Assembly: GCA_016987375.1 (NCBI GenBank)
Contig: PJRA01000323.1
Span: 1,378,713-1,442,712, forward strand
Source of the DNA: Brachionus koreanus
Lineage: Eukaryota > Rotifera > Eurotatoria > Ploima > Brachionidae
DNA: 64,000 nucleotides
Direction of reading: 5' to 3'
Part shown: positions 21,850 through 33,900 of the stretch, in pieces
Layout of the letters: every line of letters begins with the position of its first letter
How positions within the stretch are numbered: position 1 is the first letter of the stretch
The notes under the pieces: model-generated
Seen by the model: only the letters and a program-made list of their open reading frames with translations
What the model was told of the DNA's origin: nothing
The model's database searches: none
Made by a program: the position numbers and the translations under genes

Positions 21850-21995
21850 AATTTTTTGAATTCTACAAAATGAATTTAAGAGGCGATTTAATTCAAATGT
21901 TTAAATAATAAATCGATTTGAAAAAATAAATTTGGCTAAAGGAATAAATTGTCCAAAAAGAGTATACAGAATTGAAGAGCAATTAGATTAAGTGT
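21850..21995 (+). pseudogene. Non-LTR retrotransposon C-terminal scrap
   Basis: The plus strand contains LRGDLIQMFK followed by two stops, the same motif that closes the LINE at 54.2-56.2 kb (RGDLIQMYK). Only about 50 codons are recognisable. Confidence 0.4.
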
Positions 21996-22194
21996 CTTAA
22001 TTTTAAATTATATGATTTTAATTATTTTTTTATTAATTCTCAGGCAATTAAGTTTTCAAGTACAAAATTTGACTATCTTAGCTAATATTCTATTCAAAAA
22101 TTAAGCCAAAACGGTTTTGACTCCATTGAATTATTGAAAAATTTAATTATCAGAAATTCTATCTCTTATATTAAAATTAAAATTAAAGCCTTTG

Positions 22195-22480
22195 AGCGCA
22201 AGAATTTCAAATATGCTATGTCGCTCAGCATGTTCTCTTATTTTGATGGAAGAAAAATACTTAACTTCTGCGGGTGGCAATGTCGGATATTACACAAATG
22301 ACAAACCTTTTTGTACGGACAGTGCTCTCTTGCTAGAAAAGAGAAGTTTCCAAAGAAGGTGTTTGTCTGGATAAAAATAATCAAGACATTGACTATGTTT
22401 TTTTGGGCTGACTAAGCATCTGATCACTGCATTACATGACGTAAAATATGTGGCCAAAGACATCAACCCGCCAATTTTTC
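22195..22480 (+). pseudogene. DDE-transposase-like scrap
   Basis: A 60-codon open stretch (KYLTSAGGNVGYYTNDKPF) is followed after stops by a frame with HDVKYVAKDINPP. The pattern resembles the catalytic core of DDE transposases of the Tc1/pogo superfamily, but resemblance is loose. G+C is slightly above background. Confidence 0.3.
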
Positions 22481-23022
22481 AAATTTGAAGGATTTTTCAA
22501 ATTTAATTTTTTAGGACCAATTTTTTAGAAGAGACTTGTTGAGCTTTTAGTTTATTTCTCAGAATCAAAATAAAATTAAAAAAAGAATTTAATAATTCAT
22601 AATTTTTCTTTATTAAAATTTTAATTCGAATATTTTAAAGATTCAATTTTTAAATTAAAATTAAAAGAATTTTAGTATATTTCTAAGATTTATTTATAAC
22701 CAAATTAATAAATTAATAATTATTGATAAAGCTCTAAAGGCACTGTAATGTTTAAATTAGTACCCTTGAGTTCGTCTATGCTCTCGTTTGTAGCAGCTAT
22801 TTATTCTCCATGTTAACTTAAGTGTTTATGGTTTAATTTTTTAGTGATCTAGTCAAGATATCGCCATTTCACATAAAAAAATTAAGGTAATAATTTATTT
22901 TTTGGATGAATAGACGCATCTAGTCTGTTTTTAATGCTATGGTACCCAAATAAAATATTCAAAAAAATAATAAAATAATTGAATTAAAAATTTTTTTTTG
23001 AAATTTTTACTTTAAATTTGAT

Positions 23023-23062
23023 TTAACACTAGAGCGCCAGAAGGGTTTTTTAGACCCTTTAT
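23023..23062. repeat. TTAA-flanked piggyBac-type terminus
   Basis: TTAACACTAGAGCGCCAGAA starts at 23023, followed by a GGGTTTTTTAGACCC hairpin. The TTAA-CACTAG pattern matches ends at 36157 and 37213 and inverted ends at 33253, 36918 and 44240. No partner end was found nearby. Confidence 0.45.
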
Positions 23063-23216
23063 GAAAAATTGAAACTTGAATTTTATCACATAAAAATAAA
23101 ATGTTAAAAAATGACTTTTATTAGCTAAAAATGCTTATTGTAATTTTTAAGAAAATGAATAAATTTTTAAAGAAAATGTTTAATTGTTATTAATACTTTA
23201 TTTGAAATTTTTAGTG

Positions 23217-24287
23217 TTAACAAAAAACCCATTCTTTGTGTCCTTTTGGCCGACATTCGTAAGGACATTCATGAGGAAAACTTGAGTTTATATATTCAAC
23301 TCCACAGCATCCATATCCACCTACATGACAATAATACCATGGCCTTTGAGTTGGAAATGGCCGACTTTTATATTTTAAACAATGAAAACTATCATGTGCA
23401 GTAAGATTTTTTTGGACGGTATCCCATAAATATTTTTTCAAAAATATCTGATCTGCTTGCTTTTCATTCATGAAACTAGCATGCCATTTTTTTAAAGATG
23501 GATTAAAAATATTATCAGAAATTTGTAATGCTAAACTTCGGTCTTTTCCATTAGCAAATCCCCAAAGACCAGCAAGCATGAACATGTCGTGTAAAGGATG
23601 GTCCCTCATAACATGAAATAAAGTGTCAAGAGCCAACCATTCATTGACAGCATCGCGTTCTCTTTCGACTAAACAAAAATCTGAATCTCTACTCAAAAAA
23701 ACATCCACAAAACTATCTCCTATTGGCAACCATCTCCAAAATGTTGGAATCATAAAGTTTACTGAAAAATTTTCATATAATAGCTTATCTATGTTACAAA
23801 AATCAACATTGCTTTGTTCACATTCAATTTTACACGCTAGTTCTTGGTCAAATGTGCTGTCATGATAAAATCGGACTGTCCAATCTGGAAACAATTTTTT
23901 TGCTGTTTTTGATATTAATTCCAAATAACGAAAATAAAATGAGTCTTTTCCAAATATTGAATATGATATAACTTTTTGATTTGGTCCCCTTTGTAAGACC
24001 TTTTCGGAATCGCATGCCATTCTAGATTCTTCCAATTCATTTTGAGTAAGCCAATAATTCTTATCAGAATTAATTTGGATAATGTTATTTGATTTGGAAA
24101 TTTTAATTGTCTTGTTGCGACAATTACATGATGATTTTCTAATAAGATCTTGAATATTTTTAATATTTATTTTAAATAATGAAACGTCCGGTTTTGTTTT
24201 GAAAAAAAACTTGGCTAAAAGTAAAAAAATAACAATAAAAATAATAATTTGAGAGCATTTTAGTCTTGAAAATCTTTTTCCTAACAT
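23217..24287 (-). CDS. Type II membrane glycosyltransferase-like protein, 356 aa
   Basis: A single uninterrupted exon. Residues 1-12 are basic, residues 13-30 form one hydrophobic anchor and the rest is lumenal: the topology of a Golgi glycosyltransferase. The core has VISYSIFGKDSFY, SRDSDFCLVERE (a DxD-like DSD at residues 201-203, probably the metal and sugar-nucleotide site) and MRDHPLHDMFMLAGLWGF. A Cys-rich C terminus follows (YYCHVGGYGCCG and HECPYECRP). N-glycosylation sequons occur (NKT, NFS, NLT, NSS). It resembles the GT32/capsular-polysaccharide-synthesis-like proteins of invertebrates. Acceptor and donor sugars cannot be told. It is intronless among intron-rich neighbours, which could reflect retroposition or transfer. 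Confidence 0.75.
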   Translation of the reverse strand: MLGKRFSRLKCSQIIIFIVIFLLLAKFFFKTKPDVSLFKINIKNIQDLIRKSSCNCRNKTIKISKSNNIIQINSDKNYWLTQNELEESRMACDSEKVLQRGPNQKVISYSIFGKDSFYFRYLELISKTAKKLFPDWTVRFYHDSTFDQELACKIECEQSNVDFCNIDKLLYENFSVNFMIPTFWRWLPIGDSFVDVFLSRDSDFCLVERERDAVNEWLALDTLFHVMRDHPLHDMFMLAGLWGFANGKDRSLALQISDNIFNPSLKKWHASFMNEKQADQIFLKKYLWDTVQKNLTAHDSFHCLKYKSRPFPTQRPWYYCHVGGYGCCGVEYINSSFPHECPYECRPKGHKEWVFC

Positions 24288-24598
24288 TTTAGATTAAAAA
24301 GCGTTTGTCTAAAAGAATATTCAAAAAAAATCAAATCAATTTCTAAAACAAAAATAATCTCTAAACAAATAGGTTGTTTTGAATTTTAATAAGTTTTATT
24401 TAAAAAATTTTAATTAGCATAGTTAAAATAATTATTGTTTTTTTTAAGTGAGATGATGAATCTTAATTATAGAAATACTGTATAAATTTAGTCAATTTAA
24501 ACAAGATAATTTTTAGGTTAATAAGAAAATTAATTCAAATTTTTTCTTTAACTATAAATACTGTTTATTTTTTATAATCTAAAAAAAACTTTAACATA

Positions 24599-24900
24599 AG
24601 ATTCGCGCGTAGCAAAACTACCACAATTTCTGAATTTCAAAGAACCGACTTTAAATAAATAATCTGCATACATAAAAACCTAGGAAAATATGTTTTTTTG
24701 AGTGAGTAAAAATATAAGAATCTTGTCTTCAAGCTGTAATAACTCATGTTGAAATATGCATATCCTAATAGTATTGTATCAATTCTGATGAAAAAAATCT
24801 TTTCTAAAAAATAGTGGCTTATTTGAGATACCATTCCCCTAATTTACCAAGACCTTGGTATCTCAAATATGCCATATTTTGTTTTGCTACGCGCGAATCT
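24599..24900. mobile_element. MITE with perfect 20-bp terminal inverted repeats and TA target duplication
   Basis: AGATTCGCGCGTAGCAAAAC at 24599 is exactly inverted at 24881-24900, and TA flanks both ends (24597-24598 and 24901-24902). TA duplication points to the Tc1/mariner superfamily. A second inverted pair lies inside (TTTGAGATACCA near 24820 and TGGTATCTCAAA near 24857). It has no transposase frame, so it is non-autonomous. Confidence 0.85.
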
Positions 24901-24902
24901 TA

Positions 24903-26411
24903 TCCTTTTTTTCTAAATTTTTTCTAATTTTATAATAAACCTATGTTTTATTTAAATAAGCCCTCCATGGTCTTTTGATAGCTTAAAATTCAAACAATAA
25001 CAAACAAAATAAAATAGAAAAGTTAGATGATTAACTTTTTGCTGACTCAAACATGCTGAAAGAATAGGAGGCAATTAAAAATAAGTAAGTATTTTCATCT
25101 AAATTTTTTTGGCATATTTTAAAAAACTTGATGACCTGAATAAGAATATTTGTGAATACTTAAAAAAATACAATTAAAATTGAAACATATCTTAATTTTT
25201 GTAGAGAATTTTATTTTCTTTCTTAAAATATATATAATATTGCTTGATTAATCTCTAAAATCATTATTTAAGAATTAAGGACCAAAATTCAGCTATTTAT
25301 ATAATTCTATGCTTGAAAAAAAAATGATAAAATGTCAAATAAAAAAATATATTTATTTAATTGAATAAACGCCAAACTGCGATTTAGTATCAAAAATTTA
25401 TTAATAAATTTAAAAATTAAATAAATATTAAATTCTAGGAATCATAATTTTGATTAAATAAGCGTAAATTTGGTCGCATGCTGCTTCTAAGACACTGAGC
25501 TAAGTAACTTAACTTTTCAAATGCTATTTATTCCTTCCTCTAACCAGACCCCATTTAATTCCTATATTCACTTCTATTGATATTGACTACTAACTTACAG
25601 GCATTAATCAAATCATACCTCTCCATATTTTATCCTTTAATTAGCGGCTCCAAAAAGTATATTATCAACTTTTTGACATTCAAATTAATTTTTAAAAAAA
25701 ATAAATGAAATTTGACAGGCCATAAAATATAAATTATCAACATTTGACATATTTCAAATTAAGGCATCAAATTCTTTAAGAATGCCAAAAAATTCTAGAT
25801 TTTAATTGCAACGTTTCTTTTAAAAAAAAGATTTAATACTTAAAAATATTAATCTGCATAGTTTATAAAAAGTTTTGTTCTTTTTATAGAACTTTGCATA
25901 CAATTTAAGTGTTTTAATCTAAAAAGTGAAAATGTGGACCAAAAAAAAATTGAAAAATTACTTAAAATATATATTCCCATAAAACCTCCGCTATGCTTAC
26001 TTCTACCTCGCTTAATCTAAAAATAAAAAATATTTTTTTTCAAAATGATTTCACAACTATGAATTTTTCTATTGTTCTTACTTTACTAAATATAAACTTG
26101 AAACGAATTTATGTCAATAATTTAAATTAAAATCTTAATTTGTGCTGTTTTATAATTTTTTTTAAAGAATTAATTTTAGCTAAGAAGCTTCAACGATGAT
26201 TATTAATCACTCATCTAAAATTTTTAAAATTTAATTAAATCAAAAAAATCTTGATAGAAAATTTTCTTAAATAAAATAAAATTTTTAAATTAAAATTTTT
26301 AAAACCCAAATATTTCTCTTTTATTAACGATTAAATTAGCATTAATTGAATTCATTTAAATTATTTTTTATTTAGAAAAATTAAATTTTTTTTTCAAATT
26401 TGAGTTTTTTA
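24903..26411. other. AT-rich intergenic stretch, nothing identified
   Basis: About 1.5 kb of A/T-rich sequence between the MITE and the L53 gene. I found no exon, hairpin or transposon remnant that stands out. Confidence 0.5.
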
Positions 26412-26870
26412 TTAAATGTTTCCTGCTGTTTCTTCATTTTGCGATTTGATGCGTCCATAGTATTCAAATTCTCTAACAATATCATATGTTGTTAGTGTTT
26501 TAGTTTTAAACAACAACTTTGAGTTGTCTTCTTCAGAAAAAAAATTTAGGTCATCAAAATAAAAAGATTTTTTTTTCTACTTACTAAATTGAATTTCTAG
26601 TTTAGGTTCTTCTCGGTCAGATCGGATGTCAACTTGAATTTTACATTGATCATTTGACATGCGCATAGAGGGCGAAAAGACATAATGATAGAAATCTCTA
26701 AAAATTAATATATTATAGTATATCAATACATTATCTATATCGATTTACCTAATTGACTTAGTTTCAGATTGCCATGGATTGAATGATATTTTTATTTTTT
26801 TACATGGCTTGAGATTACACCTGGTTGAAATTATCGCTCGTGCCAATTTGTTTCCGTATGAACTACTCAT
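26412..26870 (-). CDS. MRPL53: Mitochondrial large-subunit ribosomal protein mL53
   Basis: Three exons, 26870-26749, 26697-26585 and 26530-26412, with introns of 51 and 54 bp, encode 117 aa (the human protein has about 112). The protein aligns along its length with mL53: a start in LKPCKKIKISFNPWQSETKS, a middle block CKIQVDIRSDREEPKLEIQF, and the end KLLFKTKTLTTYDIVREF. mL53 is a small thioredoxin-like-fold component of the mitochondrial 39S ribosomal subunit. The third acceptor has two possible AGs three bases apart; the one chosen gives KDNSK, which aligns best. No clear separate targeting peptide is visible, only a basic N terminus. Confidence 0.85.
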
Positions 26871-27666
26871 TTTAATTTTTTTTAAATTAAAATTTCTATA
26901 GCGTTTGTTTTATTTATTTTAAAATAACTTGAGCAATTTGTTTTGTCTGTTTTTTATATTTTTATAAAGTTAACAAATAACTTGAAATTTCGATAATAAA
27001 AAAATGCTTAAAATCTTCAAGAACATTTAGTTTATTTAAAAAATATTTTGTGTGTAGTTTTAATTCAAATTTGTGAAAGAATTTTAGCATTGTTTTGCTT
27101 TAAAGAAATATTAAATTTTTTAATTCAATTCAAGATCATTAGACAAAATAATTATTGATAAAAAAATTAGCTAAATAAGCTTTGTTGTTTAAAAAAAAAT
27201 AAGAAAGCAAAAATTATGAAATTATTTTTCAAAACTTTTCCTTTTCCAAATTCAAAATAGAATTCAATAAAATTAGAAAAAAAATTTTTTATAAAATTTA
27301 TCTTAGTTTTTGCAATTGGATTACTATATTTATAAAAAAAAACTAAATTGAGACATATTGGAAATACCAGTTCATTTTTTGAAAATTAGTCACAATTGAA
27401 GTATTCAGAAAATCTAAATAATCAGAGATCGCTATCTAATAGTCATCTGTAGTCAAAAAGAAATCATAATTTAGAATATTCTGGAACAAATGGGGCTTAA
27501 CCATCATCAAATTCATAACAACATACAAAATAATGTCATACAACGTTTACAATGGGGGATGATTAAAAAACTTTCAAATAAAAGCTGATCTTGAAAGTCG
27601 AAAAATAGGATATTTCTCGAAGTAAACCTGGTTTTTCTCGGTATCAAGCTCTCTGACTCGTTTGAA

Positions 27667-27850
27667 AAATTTTTAAATCCTCGTATCTTTTGAATGGATT
27701 TTTCAAATAAATTTATCTTTTTTGAATTATGTAGATTTTAGAGTTTTCTTTAAAAAATCATATTACTTTATAAAATTATTATAGTTTTTTATAAAATATT
27801 TTTTAATTAAAAAAACATGAAAAAATTCTTTGTGCTTCAATTGTTATAAT
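27667..27850. repeat. Decayed end of the 36.2-37.2 kb TTAA element family
   Basis: AAATCCTCGTATCTTTTGAA near 27677 and ACATGAAAAAATTCTTTGTGCTTC near 27816 follow each other as in the right end of the element at 36157-37213. Identity is partial, and the terminal TTAA is degraded to GTTA. Confidence 0.4.
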
Positions 27851-27980
27851 AATCAAATATTTTCCAATTAAAACCTCAATAAAGTCAATTCACAAAACAA
27901 AAAGATAGATCAAATAGCTTATTTGTGACAAACAAGTCCATTTAAGATTTATATTCATTGTGAAATTTCGAATATTAGAA

Positions 27981-28231
27981 GTAAAAAAATTTATAATTTT
28001 TGTTCTAGTGTTCAAAGATTTGCTCTGTAGATGAAACAAAGTGAAATAGCTGTTGTTTCACCAACTGCGAAAGTTTGCAAAATCCGTGCAAATTCTGCAA
28101 AATATCACTCAATATAAAAATATAGAAAATAAATCGCAATCAATTAGTAGGTGAAACAGCAGTTGTTCCTCTTTGTTTCATCTGCAGAACAAATCTTTGA
28201 CCATTAAAACAAAAATTATAAATTTTTTACT
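27981..28231. repeat. Foldback element with about 85-bp arms
   Basis: The left arm, 27981-28072, and the right arm, 28147-28231, are inverted copies with roughly 85 percent identity by eye. TTCAAAGATTTGCTCTG and AGATGAAACAAAG pair with CTTTGTTTCATCT and CAGAACAAATCTTTGA. The loop is about 75 bp. No coding capacity. Confidence 0.7.
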
Positions 28232-28439
28232 TTTTGTATTGGAAAATTTGTATGAAATTTGATTGCTAAAGTACAAGCTAAAGTCTCGTGTACAAGTTGA
28301 CACGACAAGTAAGTACTATCTAAAAAATTTGATAAACCTATAGATACATTCACCAGATTCACCAATTGTACATAGTTTTTATGATTAATTTTAAGTATAG
28401 AACTAAGATCTTTGCTTACTTGGTTAGTTCAGGCAAGCA

Positions 28440-28860
28440 GTCTTTTCATAAAGAACACTTCTTTGATCACTAAACCACTATGGTGTCTTACGGAGAAAAC
28501 CTCTGTGAATATAGAAGTGAACAACAGAACACGATGCCACACAAACAGAATTCATCTACACCATTGATGTTTCTTATTGTTTTCGGTTTTCGGCTATATG
28601 CTTCTTGTGCCCACTCTTGATCTTCTGTACATAATTGATGCGTTGGATGTTGAATTTGTGAGAAGATTCGATTCAATTCAACTCTTGTACCCATTGTGCT
28701 GTTTCTATTGTGTTTGCAAATGTCAAATTTTTCATGTGACTGAATTTCTGCTCTTCAACAAATTCGGAGCGTTGTGCCGTTTACTGATCATTCAGAATCT
28801 TGTACCCTTCATCAAAAGTTTCTGTGTCTTCCTTGCTCCTTAGGTTTTATGGTAGGTGAA
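28440..28860. other. GC-richer patch without an intact gene
   Basis: Base composition is nearer balanced than the surroundings, and chance frames of 68-88 codons occur on both strands. None shows a domain I can name. Minus-strand fragments such as RRSEFVEEQKF are broken by stops, so it may be an old transposon-gene relic. Confidence 0.3.
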
Positions 28861-29140
28861 AATAAACCAGACTTGTTTATAAGTCAGGAGTCTTAAGTCA
28901 AGTAAATTTTGACTTAAAACTGTGACTTATAAACAAGCCTGATTTGAACAAGAGATATTTGGGCTTTGAAGAGCCTTAGTCAAAAAGTGCAGTAGAAATG
29001 CTACATGTAAACTTTGTTTCAAAATTTTAATTATTTTAATAAAATTTACCTCTTTTTGCTTTAAAGTCAAGTCATAACTTTGACTTCAATTTTTGTGACA
29101 GACTTAAAACTGTGACTTATTAATAAGTTTGAAATAAACT
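28860..29140. repeat. Repeated and inverted GACTTAAAACTGTGACTTAT units
   Basis: ACTTGTTTATAAGTCA near 28871 pairs with TGACTTATAAACAAG near 28921. The unit GACTTAAAACTGTGACTTAT occurs at about 28911 and again at 29101. Related AAGTCAAGTCA words build the ends of the element at 58.8-60.2 kb. Confidence 0.5.
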
Positions 29141-29239
29141 GAATTGCAAGTGTAAACATGAAAATAGTTTGATTTCTTAAAACTTTTCTATATTTGCTTT
29201 TGTTCTTTTAGCTGTATGACGTCTAACGCTATTTTGAAA

Positions 29240-29900
29240 TAAACCTTGTTTTCAATAGACTAAAGTAGGGCATTTTTCTTGAATTGAATCATATATTCGT
29301 TCTGGTTGTTAAAAATTAAGTTCTGCATTTTTATCACGACTTTTTGGAACTAATTCAAAGCTTGGAAGTTCCATCCAACACTCAAAATCAGCTTTTTATC
29401 TTCTTTTCAAGAATGGCTGAGCTGGTTGATATGGGTTCAAACATTGATTTCTGTTATCATAATTTTGAAAAAAGATTAACTTTTAATCTCAAGTAATGAT
29501 CTTTCTGAAAAGCGGTTTATCAAGAGGATTTTTTAAGTATTTCAATACAAATTTAAATATGTTGTTGAATAATGAAATCTTTCAAATCATGGGAAACAGC
29601 TTGGCAACGTCTGTAAGCTTTGTTAATCAAATTAAGGTGACGAGATATCGTTGATCTTGATGTGTGAAGGTCATTTGGTAAATTCGGTAAATGGCGAGTA
29701 CTAAGCTAAGCTCAACAGCAGTACACAGACCATTCTGATCGAAAATGGCTACCTAATACCTGATCTTTTCTTCTTTTTAAGGCTCGCATCACCATTCTTA
29801 AATTTTTTAAACCAATCTTATACTTTTTTCTTTTAGCAAATTTTCACCTTTTACTTGACTTATTTAACGCGTTACTGCTGTTGCTGAAAGGCCTTTTTTT
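29240..29900 (-). pseudogene. Mariner transposase pseudogene (copy 2)
   Basis: The minus strand, in several frames, shows KKGLSATAVTR, an FKxFKNGD-like stretch, LHTSRSTISRHLN (helix-turn-helix) and a decayed QxxMxEPxxxxQP block. Wording is close to copy 1 in the USP19 intron. Stops and slips are frequent. Confidence 0.6.
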
Positions 29901-29959
29901 ATTACAATTATGACGTAATAGTACCCAGAAATTTAAAGTTTTCATTTTATAAAATTAAG

Positions 29960-30013
29960 CTAAAATTGTATATTTGCCAGATGATTAACGATCTGGCAAA
30001 TATACAATTTTAG
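29960..30013. repeat. Perfect 23-bp hairpin
   Basis: The 23 bases at 29960-29982 (CTAAAATTGTATATTTGCCA then GAT) are exactly complementary to 29991-30013, with an 8-base loop. It follows the 5' end of mariner copy 2, so it may be a remnant of nested terminal repeats. Confidence 0.65.
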
Positions 30014-30976
30014 ATTTAGAAAATTTTTCTTTTTTAATTTATTTAAAAAGATATTTAAATAAAGATCAAAATACGAAAAATAATTTAATTCGTTTTTGTA
30101 TTTAACAAAGAAAAAACTAATTAAACAATCAAGCAAAAGTAATTTTAAAGTTATTAAGCTTTTAATGTTTTATACACTATTAGAGGTTAAAAAAATATAG
30201 AAGAAATAATTTACTCCATTTCCTAAACTAATTCTTCTGAATTTAAGATTTGAATCTAATAGAAAAAGAGAACATTTCCACGTTAATGGCACAATTTAAT
30301 ACACCGAAAATTATTTCAAATGATAAGGCTTTTCTATTAAGCCAAGCAGAAATTCAAATTTTTTTAAAGAAATTAGATTCGAAGAGCTTGCAAAGAAAAT
30401 TGTTCAAATCATGGAAAATATATCAATAATGAAATAGTTTTTAAAGTGCACATATGAGGCGAACTCTAAAGGATCAAGAAATAATTTAGTAATATAAGAG
30501 GTTTGGTCTTATAATATTATATAATCTTGATAAAATTCAAAATTATTTTATTCAAATTTTGTTATCTAGATTAAGTCTTGGATAAATTAACAAGTAGACC
30601 AAAATTTAAACTCTTGAAAAATAATTTTAATTGAGTCTATTTATTTAAAAACTACGATACCAATTTATTTTACTATAAAATATTTAGTTTTTAATAAAAA
30701 ATAGTGATCAATAAATAAAAGAAAAAAAAATAACAATTTTTATACTTGTAAAATTAAAAAAAATTAAATAAAATAAAATCAACATATTGACGCCTAACCG
30801 GTTAATAGATACTATTTGTTTGAAGAAAAAAATACTAATAAAAATCATATATTTAGATTTTGTATTTTGTTAAATTGAATTTTTTTAATATCTGTTTTGG
30901 AGTCATTATTTTATTGCCACCATTCTCTTTGTACTTCTATTTTGAGTAAAACAGACACACATTAAACATTTAAAAA

Positions 30977-33900
30977 TCAAAAAAATCGTTTATTTTTATA
31001 TTTGTTTGCCAAATCGGAGGCATTTTTGGCAAATGCACTCGCCGCTTGAGTCATTTGTTCTGACTTTTGCTCCAACTGGCTCAGCTTTTCTCCTCTTTCC
31101 AATGCCAGCTTTAAAATAATAATCGAATTTAGATAACATCAATTAAAATTATTGACATAATGATATTTACCTTCTGAAGTTCGCTTAGTTGATTTTTAGT
31201 TTTTTGAATTTCACCATCCATATTTTTTACAATGCACGATGATGGCTTACCACTGTTTTCTCCAACTTAGAAGAAAAAAAAATCTTTTTCAAAGTTTAAA
31301 CACACTTAATGTTAATGTTACATAATTCCTCTCGATCAACAGGACTAGTACTGAATAAACTTTTGAATAGATTTGGTTTTGGTGGTGCTGGACAAATGAT
31401 TTTTGGATCGAAAAATTCTGAAAGCATATCTGTCAAACAGGAAGAACCAATTGGTGTAGAAAGGTACAGCTTTTGAATTTCACTTGGTGAACACATAAAT
31501 ATTGAATGACCTTTAGATCCAAAATTAAATGTTCGCAGTGATTGATCCCTTGGAATTAAGATTTAAATTTAATTTGTTAGCTTTTAAAAAATAAACCTAC
31601 AATAAATCTTTATCTTTGACTAGATAAGTATTTGAATTTAAATTTAAATTGACTTTGAGAATTGGATTTGGTAAGTAGTAGATCAAAAAGCTTCCGTTTG
31701 ATAGATAACATGTCAAATAAGGTATTGAATTTATGGTTTGTACGCTAGCTTTGGCAACAATTCCTTCCAAGATTTGAGTTTTATATGTACAAGTATTACT
31801 GGGCAAACTTATAATTTTAATCTGACATTCAGACACGATTACTGCAAATTGATTATGATCCACTATTTCCTGGGTTATTCCGAATTCTCCTTTGCATGAC
31901 TTTGTTCCAATCAACGATTCTTGAACAAATTTTGTTTTAATTTTAAATTTGAATAATATTTCAATGTTATTAGTTTAAAAAAAAATTATAAATTTTCTAA
32001 TCTAGGGTTCTAAATTACATGTTGCAAGCAATGAAATAGCGTTAGCTATATTGAAATGCATCCAGTCGAGATAGGATGGCGTTTTCATGCGTTAATTCTA
32101 GTTTTAATCTACTTTAAGCTATACAAAGCAGAAACAAGTTTGTTTGTTTTTTTTTTAATTTATTTAAAATAATGAATCAAAAATAAAAAAGGGTTACATT
32201 TGTTAATTAGATTAGTTTGATTAGATTAAATTAGCATATAAAAATTTTTTTAAAAACCTTTTATATTTGTTGAAAATTTCCTTACTATTAAAAAATTAAG
32301 TCAACATTTAATAAATAGATTAATATATAGGTGAAGAATAAATGGCAAAATTTTTTATCTATTTACTTTCAATTTTCAAATTTTAATTTAATTGCCAAAT
32401 CAAGAACAGTCTTTAATAGTTTTGTAATAGCATGCATCCACAAATTTAACAATTATAGTATAAAACCAATAAAACTTAAACAAATAAAAAAAATTTTCAA
32501 AAATAATTAAATAAAAATTGATATTTGTCTTATTGACACCAAAATTAATAACACATTCATATTAAATGAATTATAAATAAAATTTGAGGGTAATCCTAAT
32601 TTTTATGTGATTAATAATTAATCTACTTCATGCATCACGAGGCTCTTAATAACCTTAAATTACTAACAGTCTCGAATCTTCTTTTTGAGTTGAATGAGAG
32701 ATATTTTTGGACAGGACTGATTCATTCCATTCCATTGGCTTTCAGACTGGTGGAGGAATACAAAGCGGATTTCAAATCAATATATTGCTACCTTATTATT
32801 TCTTCTTTTTTTTCTGTAGCCCCAACTACGTAAACACGCGTAGCACGCTACAATATATTTCAGTACATCTTTTTAATTTCAGTTTATTCTACCCTACTTT
32901 ACTTAATTTCTTTTTCTATTATTATTTTTATTTTATTCTGAAGGAACTTGAGCTCAGAACAGTAAACAAATTAATAGATAAAATAATGAATGTCCTACTC
33001 CCTTCTTTTTTCCTTAGTCATTACTCAAAGACCGAAGGGGTCTTTTGAACCCCATTTTATTACTTCTTTTATTTGTTTTTTATTCAGTAAATTAAATTAT
33101 ATTTTTATAGATTTATTTTCAATCATATCTTAAATCAAAAAATAATAGAATCATTTAAGTTTTATTACAAAATAATCTTATTTTCATTTAAAAAAGTAAA
33201 AAAACGAGTCAAACGAAATGAGTCGAAAAATACCTCCGGCCTTTGAGTGTTAAACATATGTAATGTGTCTTATAACTCTCTATTTTCATTATATCTATTT
33301 TTAATATTTTTCATATTTTTTTAATGCTATTTTTACTCTATTTTATTTTAGTTTAAATTTTAATTTTTTAATTTGAAGGAGCATTAGCTCGATACAGAAA
33401 AAAAATCAATAAAATAAAATAAAATACATTCATCACTTCAAAGATAGTATCGACATGTTTAAAAGTGGCAAAGATGATTCATTAACAAGACAACAGTGCA
33501 AGAAATTTTTGACTGGTCTAATCTTGGACATTTACGTGGATACAATTTGATCAAACGATTTCTTCAATTTTCAACATTTGGAATTAAAACATTCAACAAA
33601 GATAATCGGAAATTGAGCTAATGTATTTTTTGGTATTGGCTTGAAAATTATATTCAAATGTTCAAATGTGGTTGCTTGTAGTTTACCTTTGCACTTGTTT
33701 GATTTCAAAGATATCAGCATTAATGTCCCAATCGAAAAGAGAAAATTAAGTGCCTCAAGAAAAAAATTTTATTTTTACAACCTTCTAATTTAGTACAATT
33801 AGGCGAAGGGATTATAATTGAAAAGGATGAATTTTATAATGACACATAAAGACCAAATAAAAGAGCTAAGATTGTAGATATTGAAGCTGAGAGTCATAAT

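Larger units (their letters stand above)
20178..23022. other. Intergenic region with LINE and transposase scraps
   Basis: No intact gene. Contains a direct repeat (21229-21650), a LINE C-terminal scrap (21850-21995) and a DDE-transposase-like scrap (22195-22480). Upstream exons of USP19, if any, would lie at its left end, but none was identified. Confidence 0.45.

Noticed and set aside
28577..28843. 88-codon plus-strand ORF and overlapping 68-codon minus ORF
   Set aside because: The two overlap on opposite strands in a G+C-richer patch, neither shows a domain, and surrounding frames are broken by stops.
32630..33048. Plus-strand ORFs of 67 and 113 codons
   Set aside because: They lie inside tomosyn intron 9 and overlap each other in different frames. 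The second half is low-complexity Phe/Tyr/Ser, and no conserved motif could be confirmed despite a vague integrase-like NERYFWTGLI.
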